Positions 9,124 through 18,323 of a stretch of DNA of 64,000 nucleotides are shown piece by piece. The stretch is from Luteimonas fraxinea (GTDB lineage Bacteria; Pseudomonadota; Gammaproteobacteria; Xanthomonadales; Xanthomonadaceae): the NCBI RefSeq assembly GCF_021233355.1, contig NZ_CP089507.1:930001-994000 (forward strand), given 5' to 3'. The number at the start of each line of letters is the position of its first letter. Position 1 is the first letter of the stretch. Made by a program: the position numbers and the translations under genes. Under the pieces are notes generated by a model. It made no database searches and had not been told where the DNA came from. It saw nothing but the letters and a program-made list of their open reading frames with translations.

Positions 9124-9720
9124 ATGCGGGCGGTGGCGCGGCTGGCGTTGCTCCTGCTGTTCTCCTGCGTTGCCCTGCAGGCGGCAGCGACGCCGGCGCT
9201 GGTCGATGCGGCACGGGCACAGGTTGGCGTGACCGTGCGCTATGACCCGGCTTATGTGCGTCTTTCGTATCCCGGTGGCGACGTGCCCGAGGACCGCGGC
9301 GTCTGCACCGATGTCATCGTGCGCGCCATGCGCACACAGGGACTGGATCTGCAGCGTGCGATCCACGAGGACATGCGTACCGCATTTGCCACATATCCGA
9401 ACGACTGGGGCGCCCGCGCGCCCGATCGCAACATCGATCACCGACGCGTGCCCAACCACATGCGTTGGTTCGAGCGGCAAGGCTGGCAACGTGCGATCGG
9501 CGAGAAGCCCGCGGATTTCCGCCCCGGAGACATCGTCGCCTGGCGGCTGCGCAATGGCCTGCTGCACATCGGCATCGTGTCGGATCGCCGCAGCGCAGCG
9601 GGTACGCCGTTGATCCTGCACAACATCGCGCGCGGCACGCGCGAACAGGACCTGCTGTTCGATCACACGATCATCGGCCACTACCGGCCGACGCTGCCCC
9701 TCGCACGCGCAGCACGCTGA
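9124..9720 (+). CDS. Secreted DUF1287 family protein
   Basis: This 198-residue protein starts with a signal peptide (hydrophobic LALLLLFSCVALQA, likely cut after the Ala run near residue 20). The rest matches DUF1287, with the conserved RGVCTDVIVRAMR (Cys near residue 61), a PDRNIDHRRVPNH segment and a LLHIGIVSD histidine. The Cys-His arrangement recalls NlpC/P60-like peptidases or amidases, so a role in envelope or peptidoglycan hydrolysis is possible, but no member function is established that I can cite. It starts 5 bp after apaH and ends exactly where convergent folA ends, so it is probably the last gene of the lptD operon. Confidence 0.88.
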   Translation: MRAVARLALLLLFSCVALQAAATPALVDAARAQVGVTVRYDPAYVRLSYPGGDVPEDRGVCTDVIVRAMRTQGLDLQRAIHEDMRTAFATYPNDWGARAPDRNIDHRRVPNHMRWFERQGWQRAIGEKPADFRPGDIVAWRLRNGLLHIGIVSDRRSAAGTPLILHNIARGTREQDLLFDHTIIGHYRPTLPLARAAR

Positions 9721-10224
9721 TCAGGCGCGGCGGTACTCGACGAACTCGAAGGCATGCGCATGACGCGCATCTGCTGCGTGCGGGATGCGCGAGACCTCGC
9801 GCCACCTCGCGGCATCCCAGACGGGAAAGAACGCATCCGCGCCGTCGACTATCGTGTCGACGTGGGTCAACTGCAGCACGTCCGCCTGAGGCAGGGTGAG
9901 CGAGTAGATCTCGCCGCCGCCGATGACGCACAACTCGCCCGCATTCTGCGCGGCGGCCATGGCGATCGCCTCGTCGAGCGTCGCGACGGCCTGCATGCCG
10001 TCGAACGGGACGCGTCCGCTGCGGGTCAGCACCAGATTGGTCCGGCCGGGCAGCGCGCGTCCCAGCGATTCCGCGGTGCGTCGCCCCATCAGCACCGGCT
10101 TGCCGAGCGTCAGCGCCTTGAAGTGGCGGAAATCGTCGGGCAGATGCCAGGGCATCGCATTGCCGCGACCGATCGCACGGTGGCGATCGAGCGCCGCGAC
10201 GAGGACCAGCGCCGGCCTGCTCAT
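9721..10224 (-). CDS. folA: Dihydrofolate reductase
   Basis: The enzyme reduces dihydrofolate to tetrahydrofolate with NADPH, replenishing the cofactor oxidised by thymidylate synthase encoded upstream. The start at 10224 gives 167 residues beginning [13 protein letters not shown]; the frame is open further upstream but that part is a shadow. Visible motifs include the MPWHLPDDFRHFK segment with the catalytic Asp, GKPVLMGRRTAESLG (NADPH-binding) and CVIGGGEIY. Its ATG overlaps the stop of the upstream lipoprotein gene (ATGA). The stop abuts the stop of the convergent DUF1287 gene with no spacer. Confidence 0.96.
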   Translation of the reverse strand: MSRPALVLVAALDRHRAIGRGNAMPWHLPDDFRHFKALTLGKPVLMGRRTAESLGRALPGRTNLVLTRSGRVPFDGMQAVATLDEAIAMAAAQNAGELCVIGGGEIYSLTLPQADVLQLTHVDTIVDGADAFFPVWDAARWREVSRIPHAADARHAHAFEFVEYRRA

Positions 10225-10775
10225 TCGGCGTCCAGCGCGTTGCGCAGGCGACCATCGGACGCGAAGTCCCAGTCGCCACCGAACTCGACGTCGTCGACGC
10301 GCCACTGCGCGTTCTCGCAGCGCATCAGCGCATGGTCGCGCCAGCGAGCGTCGCCCTGCCCGACATAGGTCATCTCGACCGCCACGCGCGTGGGCGCGGT
10401 GGGATCGGCCTCTGCCGACAGCACCGCAGTCGGACCTTCGAACAGGCTGGTGAAGAGGCTGCCTTCGATGAAGGACGGTTTGTCATCGGGAGACGCCACG
10501 ATCTCGGCCTGCTGGCGGACGCGCGCCTGCGCAATCGAAGCCTGCATGCCGGATGACAGCAACGGGCCGAGCGTGCGCATCGCGTCCGCCGACGGCAGCC
10601 CGCGGGGATTCAGCGCGACGATTTGCCGATAGAACGTCTCCGCGGCATCGACTGGCGATGCACCCGCGCACGCCGCGGACGACGCCGACGTGCCGCCATC
10701 GCGCGTCGGCGTCTGCTGGCAACCCGCCGAGCCCAGCGACACGACGAACGCCAGCGCGATGCGCGCGAGCGTCAT
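10221..10775 (-). CDS. Predicted lipoprotein of unknown function between thyA and folA
   Basis: I do not recognise this 184-residue protein. It begins with a short hydrophobic segment and a lipobox ending GSAGCQQ (Cys at about 19), so it should be a lipoprotein facing the periplasm. The rest is a compact soluble domain with segments such as [14 protein letters not shown] and [12 protein letters not shown], reminiscent in style of NTF2-like or DUF4878-type small domains, but I cannot show this. Both ends are translationally coupled by ATGA overlaps: its start with the thyA stop and its stop with the folA start. The open frame upstream of 10775 runs inside thyA and is not real. Confidence 0.82.
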   Translation of the reverse strand: MTLARIALAFVVSLGSAGCQQTPTRDGGTSASSAACAGASPVDAAETFYRQIVALNPRGLPSADAMRTLGPLLSSGMQASIAQARVRQQAEIVASPDDKPSFIEGSLFTSLFEGPTAVLSAEADPTAPTRVAVEMTYVGQGDARWRDHALMRCENAQWRVDDVEFGGDWDFASDGRLRNALDAE

Positions 10776-11566
10776 ACCGCGATCGGCGCCTTGATCGCCG
10801 GCGCCGGATCGTAGCCTTCGATCGCGATGTCCTCGAAGCGGAACCCGAACAGATCGGTGACGTCCGGATTGAGCCGCAGCGTCGGCAGCGCGCGCGGCGT
10901 GCGGGTCAGCTGCTCGCGGGCCTGTTCGTAGTGGTTCGAGTACAGATGCGCATCGCCCAGCGTGTGCACGAAATCGCCGACGCCCAGGCCGGTGACCTGC
11001 GCGACAATGTGGGTCAGCAGCGCATAGCTGGCGATGTTGAACGGCACGCCGAGGAAGATGTCGCCGCTGCGCTGGTAGAGCTGGCAGCTGAGCTTGCCGT
11101 CGACGACGTAGAACTGGAACAGCGCGTGGCAGGGCATCAGCGCCATCTCCGACAGCTCGCCGACGTTCCAGGCGCTGATCACCAGTCGACGCGAATCGGG
11201 ATTGCGGCGGATCTCGTCGACCAGCCACTGCATCTGGTCGATCGTGCGGCCGTCGGCCGTTGTCCAGCGCCGCCACTGCTTGCCGTAGACCGGGCCCAGT
11301 TCGCCATCGGCGTCGGCCCATTCGTCCCAGATGCTGACCTTGTTGTCGCGCAGGTAGGCGACGTTGGTGTCGCCCTGCAGGAACCACAGCAGCTCGTGGA
11401 TGATCGAGCGCAGGTGCAGCTTCTTCGTCGTCACCAGCGGGAAACCGGCATTGAGGTCGTAGCGCATCTGCCAGCCGAACACGCTGCGCGTGCCGGTGCC
11501 GGTGCGATCTGACTTCTCGGCGCCATGCTCGAGGACGTGCTGCAGCAGATCGAGGTACTGCTTCAT
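10772..11566 (-). CDS. thyA: Thymidylate synthase
   Basis: ThyA methylates dUMP to dTMP using methylene-tetrahydrofolate and releases dihydrofolate for FolA. The start at 11566 ([15 protein letters not shown]) gives 264 residues, the same length as the E. coli enzyme, and puts the catalytic cysteine at C146 in [11 protein letters not shown]. Other family blocks are visible, including GTGTRSVFG and the nucleotide-binding NIASYALL. It follows lgt by 38 bp on the same strand, as in many gammaproteobacteria where lgt and thyA are neighbours. Confidence 0.97.
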   Translation of the reverse strand: MKQYLDLLQHVLEHGAEKSDRTGTGTRSVFGWQMRYDLNAGFPLVTTKKLHLRSIIHELLWFLQGDTNVAYLRDNKVSIWDEWADADGELGPVYGKQWRRWTTADGRTIDQMQWLVDEIRRNPDSRRLVISAWNVGELSEMALMPCHALFQFYVVDGKLSCQLYQRSGDIFLGVPFNIASYALLTHIVAQVTGLGVGDFVHTLGDAHLYSNHYEQAREQLTRTPRALPTLRLNPDVTDLFGFRFEDIAIEGYDPAPAIKAPIAV

Positions 11567-11604
11567 CGCGATCTCCGGATCATGCGGGGCGATGCATGCA
11601 TCGC

Positions 11605-12504
11605 TTACTTCGTGTCGACGGTGGCCGCGGGCGGCACCGGCTGCAGGGTCGGCGCACTGCGCGAACGCCACAGCAGGAACAGGCCCAGCGCGATCAGCGG
11701 CAGCGACAGCACCTGGCCCATCGTCAGCCAGCCGAAGGCCAGATAGCCGAGTTCGGCATCGGGCACGCGGACGAACTCGACGATGAAGCGGAACACGCCG
11801 TACAGCAGCGCGAACAGGCCCGACACCGCATACCGCGGCCGCGGTTTGCGTGAGAACCACCACAGCACGACGAACATCACCAGGCCTTCGAGAAACGCCT
11901 GGTAGAGCTGCGAGGGATGACGGGCGAACTGGTCCAGCGCGCCGGTCGCGAATTCACTCTGCAGGCGCTCGGCCGACCAGCCGCGAAACGCGGGATCGGT
12001 CGGGAACACCACGCCCCAGCCGGCCTGCGTGTACTTGCCCCACAACTCGGCGCCGATGTAGTTGCCGACACGGCCAAGACCGAGACCCGGCGGCACCCAT
12101 GGTGCGACGAAATCCATGACGTCGAAGAAGTGCAGACCCTGCTTGCGCGTCCACCACCAGGCCGCCACCAGCACGCCGAGCAGGCCGCCGTGGAAACTCA
12201 TGCCGCCATCCCAGACCTTGACCAGCATCAGCGGGTCACGCATCAGATCGCCGAACGCATAGAACAGCACGTAGCCGATCCGGCCACCCAGAATCACGCC
12301 GAGAATGCCGTAGAACAGCAGATCGCCGAACTGCTCGACATCGACGCCCGGCAGGCGCTCGGCGCGGATGCGGCTGCGTCCGAGCAGCCAGGCGGTGCCG
12401 AACGCCAGCAGGTACATCAATCCGTACCAGTGGATCGACGGATGGAAGGGGCCCACCTGTGGCAGGTGGACCGCGATCGGATCGATCTGGTGGAGGATCG
12501 TCAT
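11605..12504 (-). CDS. lgt: Prolipoprotein diacylglyceryl transferase
   Basis: Lgt is an inner-membrane enzyme that adds diacylglycerol to the lipobox cysteine, the first step of lipoprotein maturation. The start at 12504 gives 299 residues ([14 protein letters not shown]). The Lgt signature [15 protein letters not shown] and the [13 protein letters not shown] block are present, with about seven hydrophobic segments. The stop is 38 bp before thyA. It begins 4 bp after the TerC-type gene, so the minus-strand run from terC-like through folA may be one transcript. Confidence 0.95.
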   Translation of the reverse strand: MTILHQIDPIAVHLPQVGPFHPSIHWYGLMYLLAFGTAWLLGRSRIRAERLPGVDVEQFGDLLFYGILGVILGGRIGYVLFYAFGDLMRDPLMLVKVWDGGMSFHGGLLGVLVAAWWWTRKQGLHFFDVMDFVAPWVPPGLGLGRVGNYIGAELWGKYTQAGWGVVFPTDPAFRGWSAERLQSEFATGALDQFARHPSQLYQAFLEGLVMFVVLWWFSRKPRPRYAVSGLFALLYGVFRFIVEFVRVPDAELGYLAFGWLTMGQVLSLPLIALGLFLLWRSRSAPTLQPVPPAATVDTK

Positions 12505-12508
12505 CGGA

Positions 12509-13288
12509 TCAACGCGGCAACGGATCGGTCGGTTCGTCCACCGGCGGCGTGCGCTCGCCGCGCACGCGCATCGCATTGCGCTTGGCCCACAGGTTCAGCA
12601 TCTCGACCGCGGCCGAGAAGCCCATCGAACCGTAGATGTAGCCCTTCGGAATGTGCAGGCCGAACCCATCGAGCAGCAGGTACATGCCGATCAGCACGAT
12701 GAAGGTCAGCGCCAGCATCTTCACCGTCGGGTTCGCGTCGATGAACTTGCCCAGCGGCTGCGCCGCCAGCAGCATCACCGCGACCGCCAGCAGGATCGCG
12801 CAGACCATCACCGGCACGTAATCGCCGGCCATGCCGACGGCGGCGATCACCGAGTCGAGCGAGAACACGATGTCGATGACCGCGATCTGTGCGATGACCG
12901 CGCCGAACGAAGCCGTCGCCTTGCCGAGCGTGCCGTGCGCTTCGCCGTCCTCGCCCTTGAGCTGCTCGCGGATCTCCATCGCGCCCTTCACGATCAGGAA
13001 CAGACCGCCGAGGATCAGCACCAGATCGCGGACCGAGATGCCGCGGCCGAACAGTTCGAACAGCGGCTCGGTCAGACCGGCCAGCCAGGCCAGCATCAGC
13101 AGCAGGCCGATACGCGTGATGCACGCGACCGCGATACCGAACTTGCGCGCGAACTCGCGCTGTTCGACCGGCAGCTTGGCCACCGCGATCGAGATGAAGA
13201 CCAGGTTGTCGATGCCCAGCACGATTTCGATCGCACTGAGCGTGATCAGCAGGATCCAGACCTGCGGGTCGGTAATCAATTCCATCAT
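12509..13288 (-). CDS. TerC-family integral membrane protein
   Basis: This 259-residue multi-pass protein belongs to the TerC/YgdQ/YoaE family, members of which have been linked to metal export (Mn) and tellurite resistance. The conserved [15 protein letters not shown] with its membrane-embedded acidic residues is near the N-terminus, and the second half repeats this pattern ([17 protein letters not shown]). I chose ATG 13288 because a GAGGA Shine-Dalgarno lies ten bases upstream of it; an upstream GTG at 13297 would sit on top of that site. The substrate is not known. Confidence 0.9.
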   Translation of the reverse strand: MMELITDPQVWILLITLSAIEIVLGIDNLVFISIAVAKLPVEQREFARKFGIAVACITRIGLLLMLAWLAGLTEPLFELFGRGISVRDLVLILGGLFLIVKGAMEIREQLKGEDGEAHGTLGKATASFGAVIAQIAVIDIVFSLDSVIAAVGMAGDYVPVMVCAILLAVAVMLLAAQPLGKFIDANPTVKMLALTFIVLIGMYLLLDGFGLHIPKGYIYGSMGFSAAVEMLNLWAKRNAMRVRGERTPPVDEPTDPLPR

Positions 13289-13343
13289 CGGTGACACATC
13301 CTCATTGAGATTCGATCGGCGCGGCGCCCGGCCGCCACCACGC

Positions 13344-13724
13344 TCACAGCCAGCGCGGCAGCAGGATCAGGCCCCACACCACCACTACATTGACCATCGT
13401 GACGAACACCGCGGCCGAGCCCATGTCCTTGGCTCGACCCGCGAGTTCGTGGAATTCAGGGCCGTAGCGCTCGATCACGGCTTCGATCGCCGAGTTCAGC
13501 AATTCCACGGCCAGCACCAGCAGACAACTGCCGAGCAGCAGCGCACGCTCCACGCCGTCGGCGCCCAGCCAGATCGCCAGCGGCGCGAGCACGACCAGCA
13601 GATACACCTCGAGCCGGAACGAGGACTCGTGCAGCCAAGCCGCGCGCAGGCCCTGGCAGGACCAGACGGTCGCCTGGAACATGCGCACGAAGCCGCGTGG
13701 GCGATGACCGATCCCGTCTGCCAT
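13344..13724 (-). CDS. dgkA: Diacylglycerol kinase
   Basis: DgkA phosphorylates diacylglycerol in the inner membrane, recycling the lipid released when periplasmic glucans are modified. The protein has 126 residues and three membrane segments. The DAGK signature ELLNSAIEAVIERYG is followed by ELAGRAKDMGSAAVF. It lies 55 bp before the TerC-type gene on the same strand. Length and motifs agree with the family. Confidence 0.95.
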   Translation of the reverse strand: MADGIGHRPRGFVRMFQATVWSCQGLRAAWLHESSFRLEVYLLVVLAPLAIWLGADGVERALLLGSCLLVLAVELLNSAIEAVIERYGPEFHELAGRAKDMGSAAVFVTMVNVVVVWGLILLPRWL

Positions 13725-13940
13725 GGTTCACGGCACCCGTCGGACGGCAGGCCGCGCGGGGCGCGCCACGCTGCAGCCAGGCGCGGGCCGCGGAACAGTC
13801 GGGGACATGGTGGGCCGGAGGCGTCGGGCAGTCGCGTTGCGGCAATTCTGACACATCGCCTGCAAGGCGACGGCGGTCCCGGTTTGCATTGCCGGCCGAC
13901 GGCTGTTTGACTGGCCGGCGCATTTTCCAGGAGCGACACC

Positions 13941-14654
13941 ATGTCCATTCGCCATCTGTCCCACCGCTGCCGGGCCCTGTGCGCCACCGCGCTGCTCGCC
14001 GTCGGCCTGCTCGCAGGCTGCGCCACTGGCAGCGGCGTGCTTGCAGGTCTGGACCCGGTGTCCTCGCCGGAATGGGCCACGGACATGGCGCGCTTCGCGG
14101 CCGAAGACGCCGCCACGCCTCCACCCGAGCGCCCGATCGTCTTCACCGGCAGCTCGTCGGTGCGGATGTGGGAAACGCTGGCCGCGGATTTCCCGGACGC
14201 GACCGTGCTCAACCGCGGCTTCGGCGGCTCGCAGGTCCGCGACGCGATCTGGTACGCCGATGAAGTCGCCCTGCGCTACCGGCCGCGTCAGATCGTGCTC
14301 TACGCCGGCGACAACGACATCGCCGAGGGCCGCTCGGCTGCGCAGGTCCTCGCCGACACGCAGGCCTTCGTCACCCGCATCCGCACGACCCAGCCGGGCA
14401 CGCCGATCGCCCTGCTCGGCATCAAGCCCAGTCCCTCGCGCGCAAACCTGCTCGGCGTGCAGCTCGACGCCAACACCGCGTTGCGCGACTGGGCCGCGAC
14501 CCAGCGCAATGTCGCCTACATCGATGTGTTCACGCCGATGCTCGATGCCGACGGTGTGCCGCGCGAGGACCTGTTCATTGCCGATCATCTGCACATGAAC
14601 GCTGCGGGTTACGCGATGTGGAAAGACATCATCGGGCCGTATCTGGTGCGTTGA
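13941..14654 (+). CDS. SGNH/GDSL-type hydrolase lipoprotein
   Basis: This is a 237-residue lipoprotein: after a basic N-terminus the hydrophobic signal ends in the lipobox LLAGCATG. The body is a GDSL/SGNH esterase domain with the nucleophile Ser in FTGSSSVRMW, the Gly block NRGFGGS, the Asn block YAGDNDIA and the C-terminal Asp-His pair in ADHLHM. Members hydrolyse acyl or acetyl esters, often on glycans or lipids; the substrate is unknown. AGGAG lies about 8 bases upstream of the ATG. It is a lone gene, divergent from dgkA and separated from the protease by a 398-bp gap. Confidence 0.88.
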   Translation: MSIRHLSHRCRALCATALLAVGLLAGCATGSGVLAGLDPVSSPEWATDMARFAAEDAATPPPERPIVFTGSSSVRMWETLAADFPDATVLNRGFGGSQVRDAIWYADEVALRYRPRQIVLYAGDNDIAEGRSAAQVLADTQAFVTRIRTTQPGTPIALLGIKPSPSRANLLGVQLDANTALRDWAATQRNVAYIDVFTPMLDADGVPREDLFIADHLHMNAAGYAMWKDIIGPYLVR

Positions 14655-15052
14655 ACCGGGCGGTCGCACGCGGCCGGGCGCAGGTAATGCAACACCCGGT
14701 AACGCCAGGTGCAGATCACTGGAAAGTCGTGGGATTCCGGCGTGCGCCGGGATGACGGGCGCTCGTGCAACGCGATGCGCGAATCGACCGATCCAAGCGC
14801 GCGTCACGCCGACGCAGCCTTGCTGATTCTGCGCGATGGAAATGATTCCCGCCTGCGCTTGAACCGGTTACACGGCCATTTCCGTGTGCTCGCGCACAGC
14901 GCGAGCGGGCGTCGGGTGTGCACGTTTCCCTGTTCATTGACACCTGCAACCGTCGCCGCCAGCGTCGAGCAACCGGTGCGGCGCGCATGCGTGTCACCCG
15001 GGACAGGAACAGGGGGAAACCGCGGTAGCCACCCTTCATCAAGGAATCCACG
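14655..15052 (+). other. 398-bp intergenic region before the secreted protease
   Basis: No gene is visible here. The region holds a REP-like palindrome at 14726-14758 (listed separately) and a perfect 8-bp inverted repeat at 14888-14906 with a three-base loop and no T-tract. A TTGACA at 14937-14942 has no -10 partner at normal spacing, so I do not call it a promoter. The end of the region carries AAGGAA, a Shine-Dalgarno for the protease. The length suggests a regulated leader or upstream control region. Confidence 0.5.
14726..14758. repeat. REP-like intergenic palindrome
   Basis: A seven-pair stem with one wobble (14735-14741 against 14746-14752) and a four-base loop is followed by GATGACG. 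It has the same ATTCC...GGRATGACG architecture as the palindrome at 42117-42144. Such elements are common in intergenic DNA of this bacterial family and are usually mobilised by RAYT transposases; no RAYT gene is present in the window. Confidence 0.7.
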
Positions 15053-16276
<1,224 letters not shown>

Positions 16277-16294
16277 TCGCGCGGATGCACGATG

Positions 16295-16322
16295 AAAAAG
16301 GGCGCCCTCGGGCGCCCTTTTT
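16295..16322. terminator. Bidirectional rho-independent terminator
   Basis: A perfect 8-bp GC stem (GGGCGCCC on both arms, 16300-16307 and 16310-16317) with a two-base loop is flanked by AAAAA on the left and TTTTT on the right. It can therefore end transcription of the protease from the left and of the convergent macB permease from the right. Confidence 0.93.
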
Positions 16323-16332
16323 CTTGCCGACC

Positions 16333-17568
16333 CTATTGCTGCCGCAGCGCGTCGATCGGATCGAGTTCCGAGGCCTTGCGCGCCGGGTAGTAGCCGAAGA
16401 ACAGGCCGGTCGCGACCGAGAAGCCCGCGGCCAGCAGCACGATCTGACTGTTGAGTGCGGTCGGCAGATCGCTGAAACGGCCCACCAGCAAGGCGCCGCC
16501 GACGCCGATCGCGATGCCGAGCACGCCGCCACCGAGCGAGAGCAGCATCGCTTCGGCGAGGAACTGGCGGCGTACATCGGTGGGTCCGGCGCCGACCGCC
16601 ATGCGCAGGCCGATTTCGCGGATGCGCTCGGTCACCGACACCAGCATGATGTTCATGATGCCGATGCCGCCGACGATCAACGAGATCGTCGCGACCGCGC
16701 CGAGCAGCAATGACATCAGCCGCGTCGTCGCGGTGCGCGTGGCGACGATTTCGGAAATGTTGCGCACGCTGAAATCGTCTTCCGCGCCGGGCGCGATGCG
16801 GTGGCGCTGCCGCAGTAGCGCTTCCACTTCGCCTTGTACATAAGGCAGATCGTCGGCGTTGCCGACCGTCAACGCGATCTGCATCACCGCGCCGGCCGGC
16901 ATGCCCATCGCGCCGAGCAGACGCCGGCGCCCGGTTTCGAGCGGCACCATCATCACGTCGTCCTGGTCCTGGCCGAAGCCGCCCTGCCCCTTCGAATTCA
17001 GCACGCCGACGACCACGAACGGCGTACGCCCGATGCGCACTGTCTGACCGACGCCACTGTCCTCGCCGAACAGTTCGCGCCGCACGGTCTCGCCGATGAT
17101 CACGTTCTTGCCGGCGCCGCTGTAGTCCTGTGGTTCGAAGCCGGCGCCTTCGACGACCGTCCAGCCGTTGATCTCGAAGAAATCCGGCTGCACGCCCTGC
17201 CAGCTGCTGGCCCAGTTCTTCTCGGCGAACACGATCTGGCTGCTGCCGCGCAGCGAACCCGAGACCAGCTGTACTTCGGGAATCTCGCCGCGAATCGCTT
17301 CGGCGTCGCCCTCGTTCAAGGTGAAGAAACTGCTGCCCGACTGACGCGCGCCGCCCGGCGTGCGCCGCGAGCCCGGCGAGATGTCCAGTCGCTGCGAGCC
17401 CAGGCCCGACACCATGCGATCGATCTCGGCCTGCGTGCCCTGACCCACCGACACCATGACGATGACCGCGGCGATACCGATGATCACGCCCAGTGACGTC
17501 AGCGCGCTGCGCATCCAGTTGCCGCGCAGCGCGAAGATCGCGGTGCGCAAGACATCGAGATAGGTCAT
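16333..17568 (-). CDS. MacB-type ABC transporter permease
   Basis: This is a 411-residue inner-membrane subunit of a tripartite ABC exporter. It has one N-terminal membrane helix (SLGVIIGIAAVIVMVSVGQG), a large periplasmic MacB core region and three C-terminal helices of the FtsX/MacB type, with the conserved VTERIREIGLRMAVGA loop. The ATPase is a separate gene upstream, with a start/stop overlap (17565-17568). With the adaptor further upstream this makes a MacAB-like efflux pump for peptides, siderophores or antimicrobials; the substrate cannot be deduced. The gene ends at a shared terminator. Confidence 0.92.
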   Translation of the reverse strand: MTYLDVLRTAIFALRGNWMRSALTSLGVIIGIAAVIVMVSVGQGTQAEIDRMVSGLGSQRLDISPGSRRTPGGARQSGSSFFTLNEGDAEAIRGEIPEVQLVSGSLRGSSQIVFAEKNWASSWQGVQPDFFEINGWTVVEGAGFEPQDYSGAGKNVIIGETVRRELFGEDSGVGQTVRIGRTPFVVVGVLNSKGQGGFGQDQDDVMMVPLETGRRRLLGAMGMPAGAVMQIALTVGNADDLPYVQGEVEALLRQRHRIAPGAEDDFSVRNISEIVATRTATTRLMSLLLGAVATISLIVGGIGIMNIMLVSVTERIREIGLRMAVGAGPTDVRRQFLAEAMLLSLGGGVLGIAIGVGGALLVGRFSDLPTALNSQIVLLAAGFSVATGLFFGYYPARKASELDPIDALRQQ

Positions 17569-18323
17569 GACGCGGCTCCGGTCTGCGCGTGCGCGCGAGT
17601 GTCGTAGGGGCCTTCCTCGTGCAGCTCGCCGTCGCGCATGACGAAGGTGCGGTCAGCGTGTGCGGCGACTTCGGGATCGTGGGTGATCAGCACGACGGTG
17701 TGGCCGTCGTCGCGCAGACGTTTGAACAGGCTGAGGATTTCCTCGCCGGTCTTGGTGTCGAGCGCGCCCGTGGGTTCGTCGGCGAGCAGCACCGGCGGCC
17801 GGTTGATCAGCGCGCGCGCGATCGCCACACGTTGCTGCTGACCGCCCGACAGTTCGCTCGGACGATGCGTGCCGCGGTTCTCCAGACCGACCGAGGCCAG
17901 CGCCTCGCGCGCACGTTCGGCGCGTTCCTCGTTCGGCACGCGCGCGTAGCCGAGCGGCATCGCGACGTTCTCGAGCGCGGTCATGCGCGGCAGCAGATTG
18001 AAGCCCTGGAACACGAACCCGATCTTGTCGCGGCGCAGCTCGGCCAGTTGCTCGCGGTCGAGCGTGGCGACGTCGATGCCGTCGCACAGGTACTGGCCGC
18101 CGGTCGGCGTGTCGAGACAGCCGACGAGATTCATCAGCGTCGACTTGCCCGAGCCCGACGGACCCATGATCGCGACGAACTCGCCGTGCGCGATCGACAT
18201 GTGCACGCCCTTGAGCGCGACCACTTCAGCCTCGGTGCCGGCCGAATAGATCTTCTCCAGCCCGCGGGTCTCGATGACCGGCGGCCGGGTACCGGCCTGC
18301 GGCGCAACGTCGGTCGTGCTCAT
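17565..18323 (-). CDS. MacB/LolD-type ABC transporter ATP-binding protein
   Basis: This ATPase of 252 residues powers the adjacent permease. Walker A is GPSGSGKST, the signature is LSGGQQQRVAIARAL and Walker B is VLLADEPTGALD, followed by the His switch in LITHDPEVAAH. The start at ATG 18323 overlaps the macA stop (ATGA); the longer open frame upstream lies inside macA. In canonical MacB the ATPase and permease are fused; here they are split into two coupled genes, as in many DevDCA/LolCDE-like systems. Confidence 0.94.
   Translation of the reverse strand: MSTTDVAPQAGTRPPVIETRGLEKIYSAGTEAEVVALKGVHMSIAHGEFVAIMGPSGSGKSTLMNLVGCLDTPTGGQYLCDGIDVATLDREQLAELRRDKIGFVFQGFNLLPRMTALENVAMPLGYARVPNEERAERAREALASVGLENRGTHRPSELSGGQQQRVAIARALINRPPVLLADEPTGALDTKTGEEILSLFKRLRDDGHTVVLITHDPEVAAHADRTFVMRDGELHEEGPYDTRAHAQTGAAS

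Noticed and set aside
14937..14942. TTGACA before the secreted protease as a promoter
   Set aside because: No -10-like hexamer occurs at 16-19 bp spacing.
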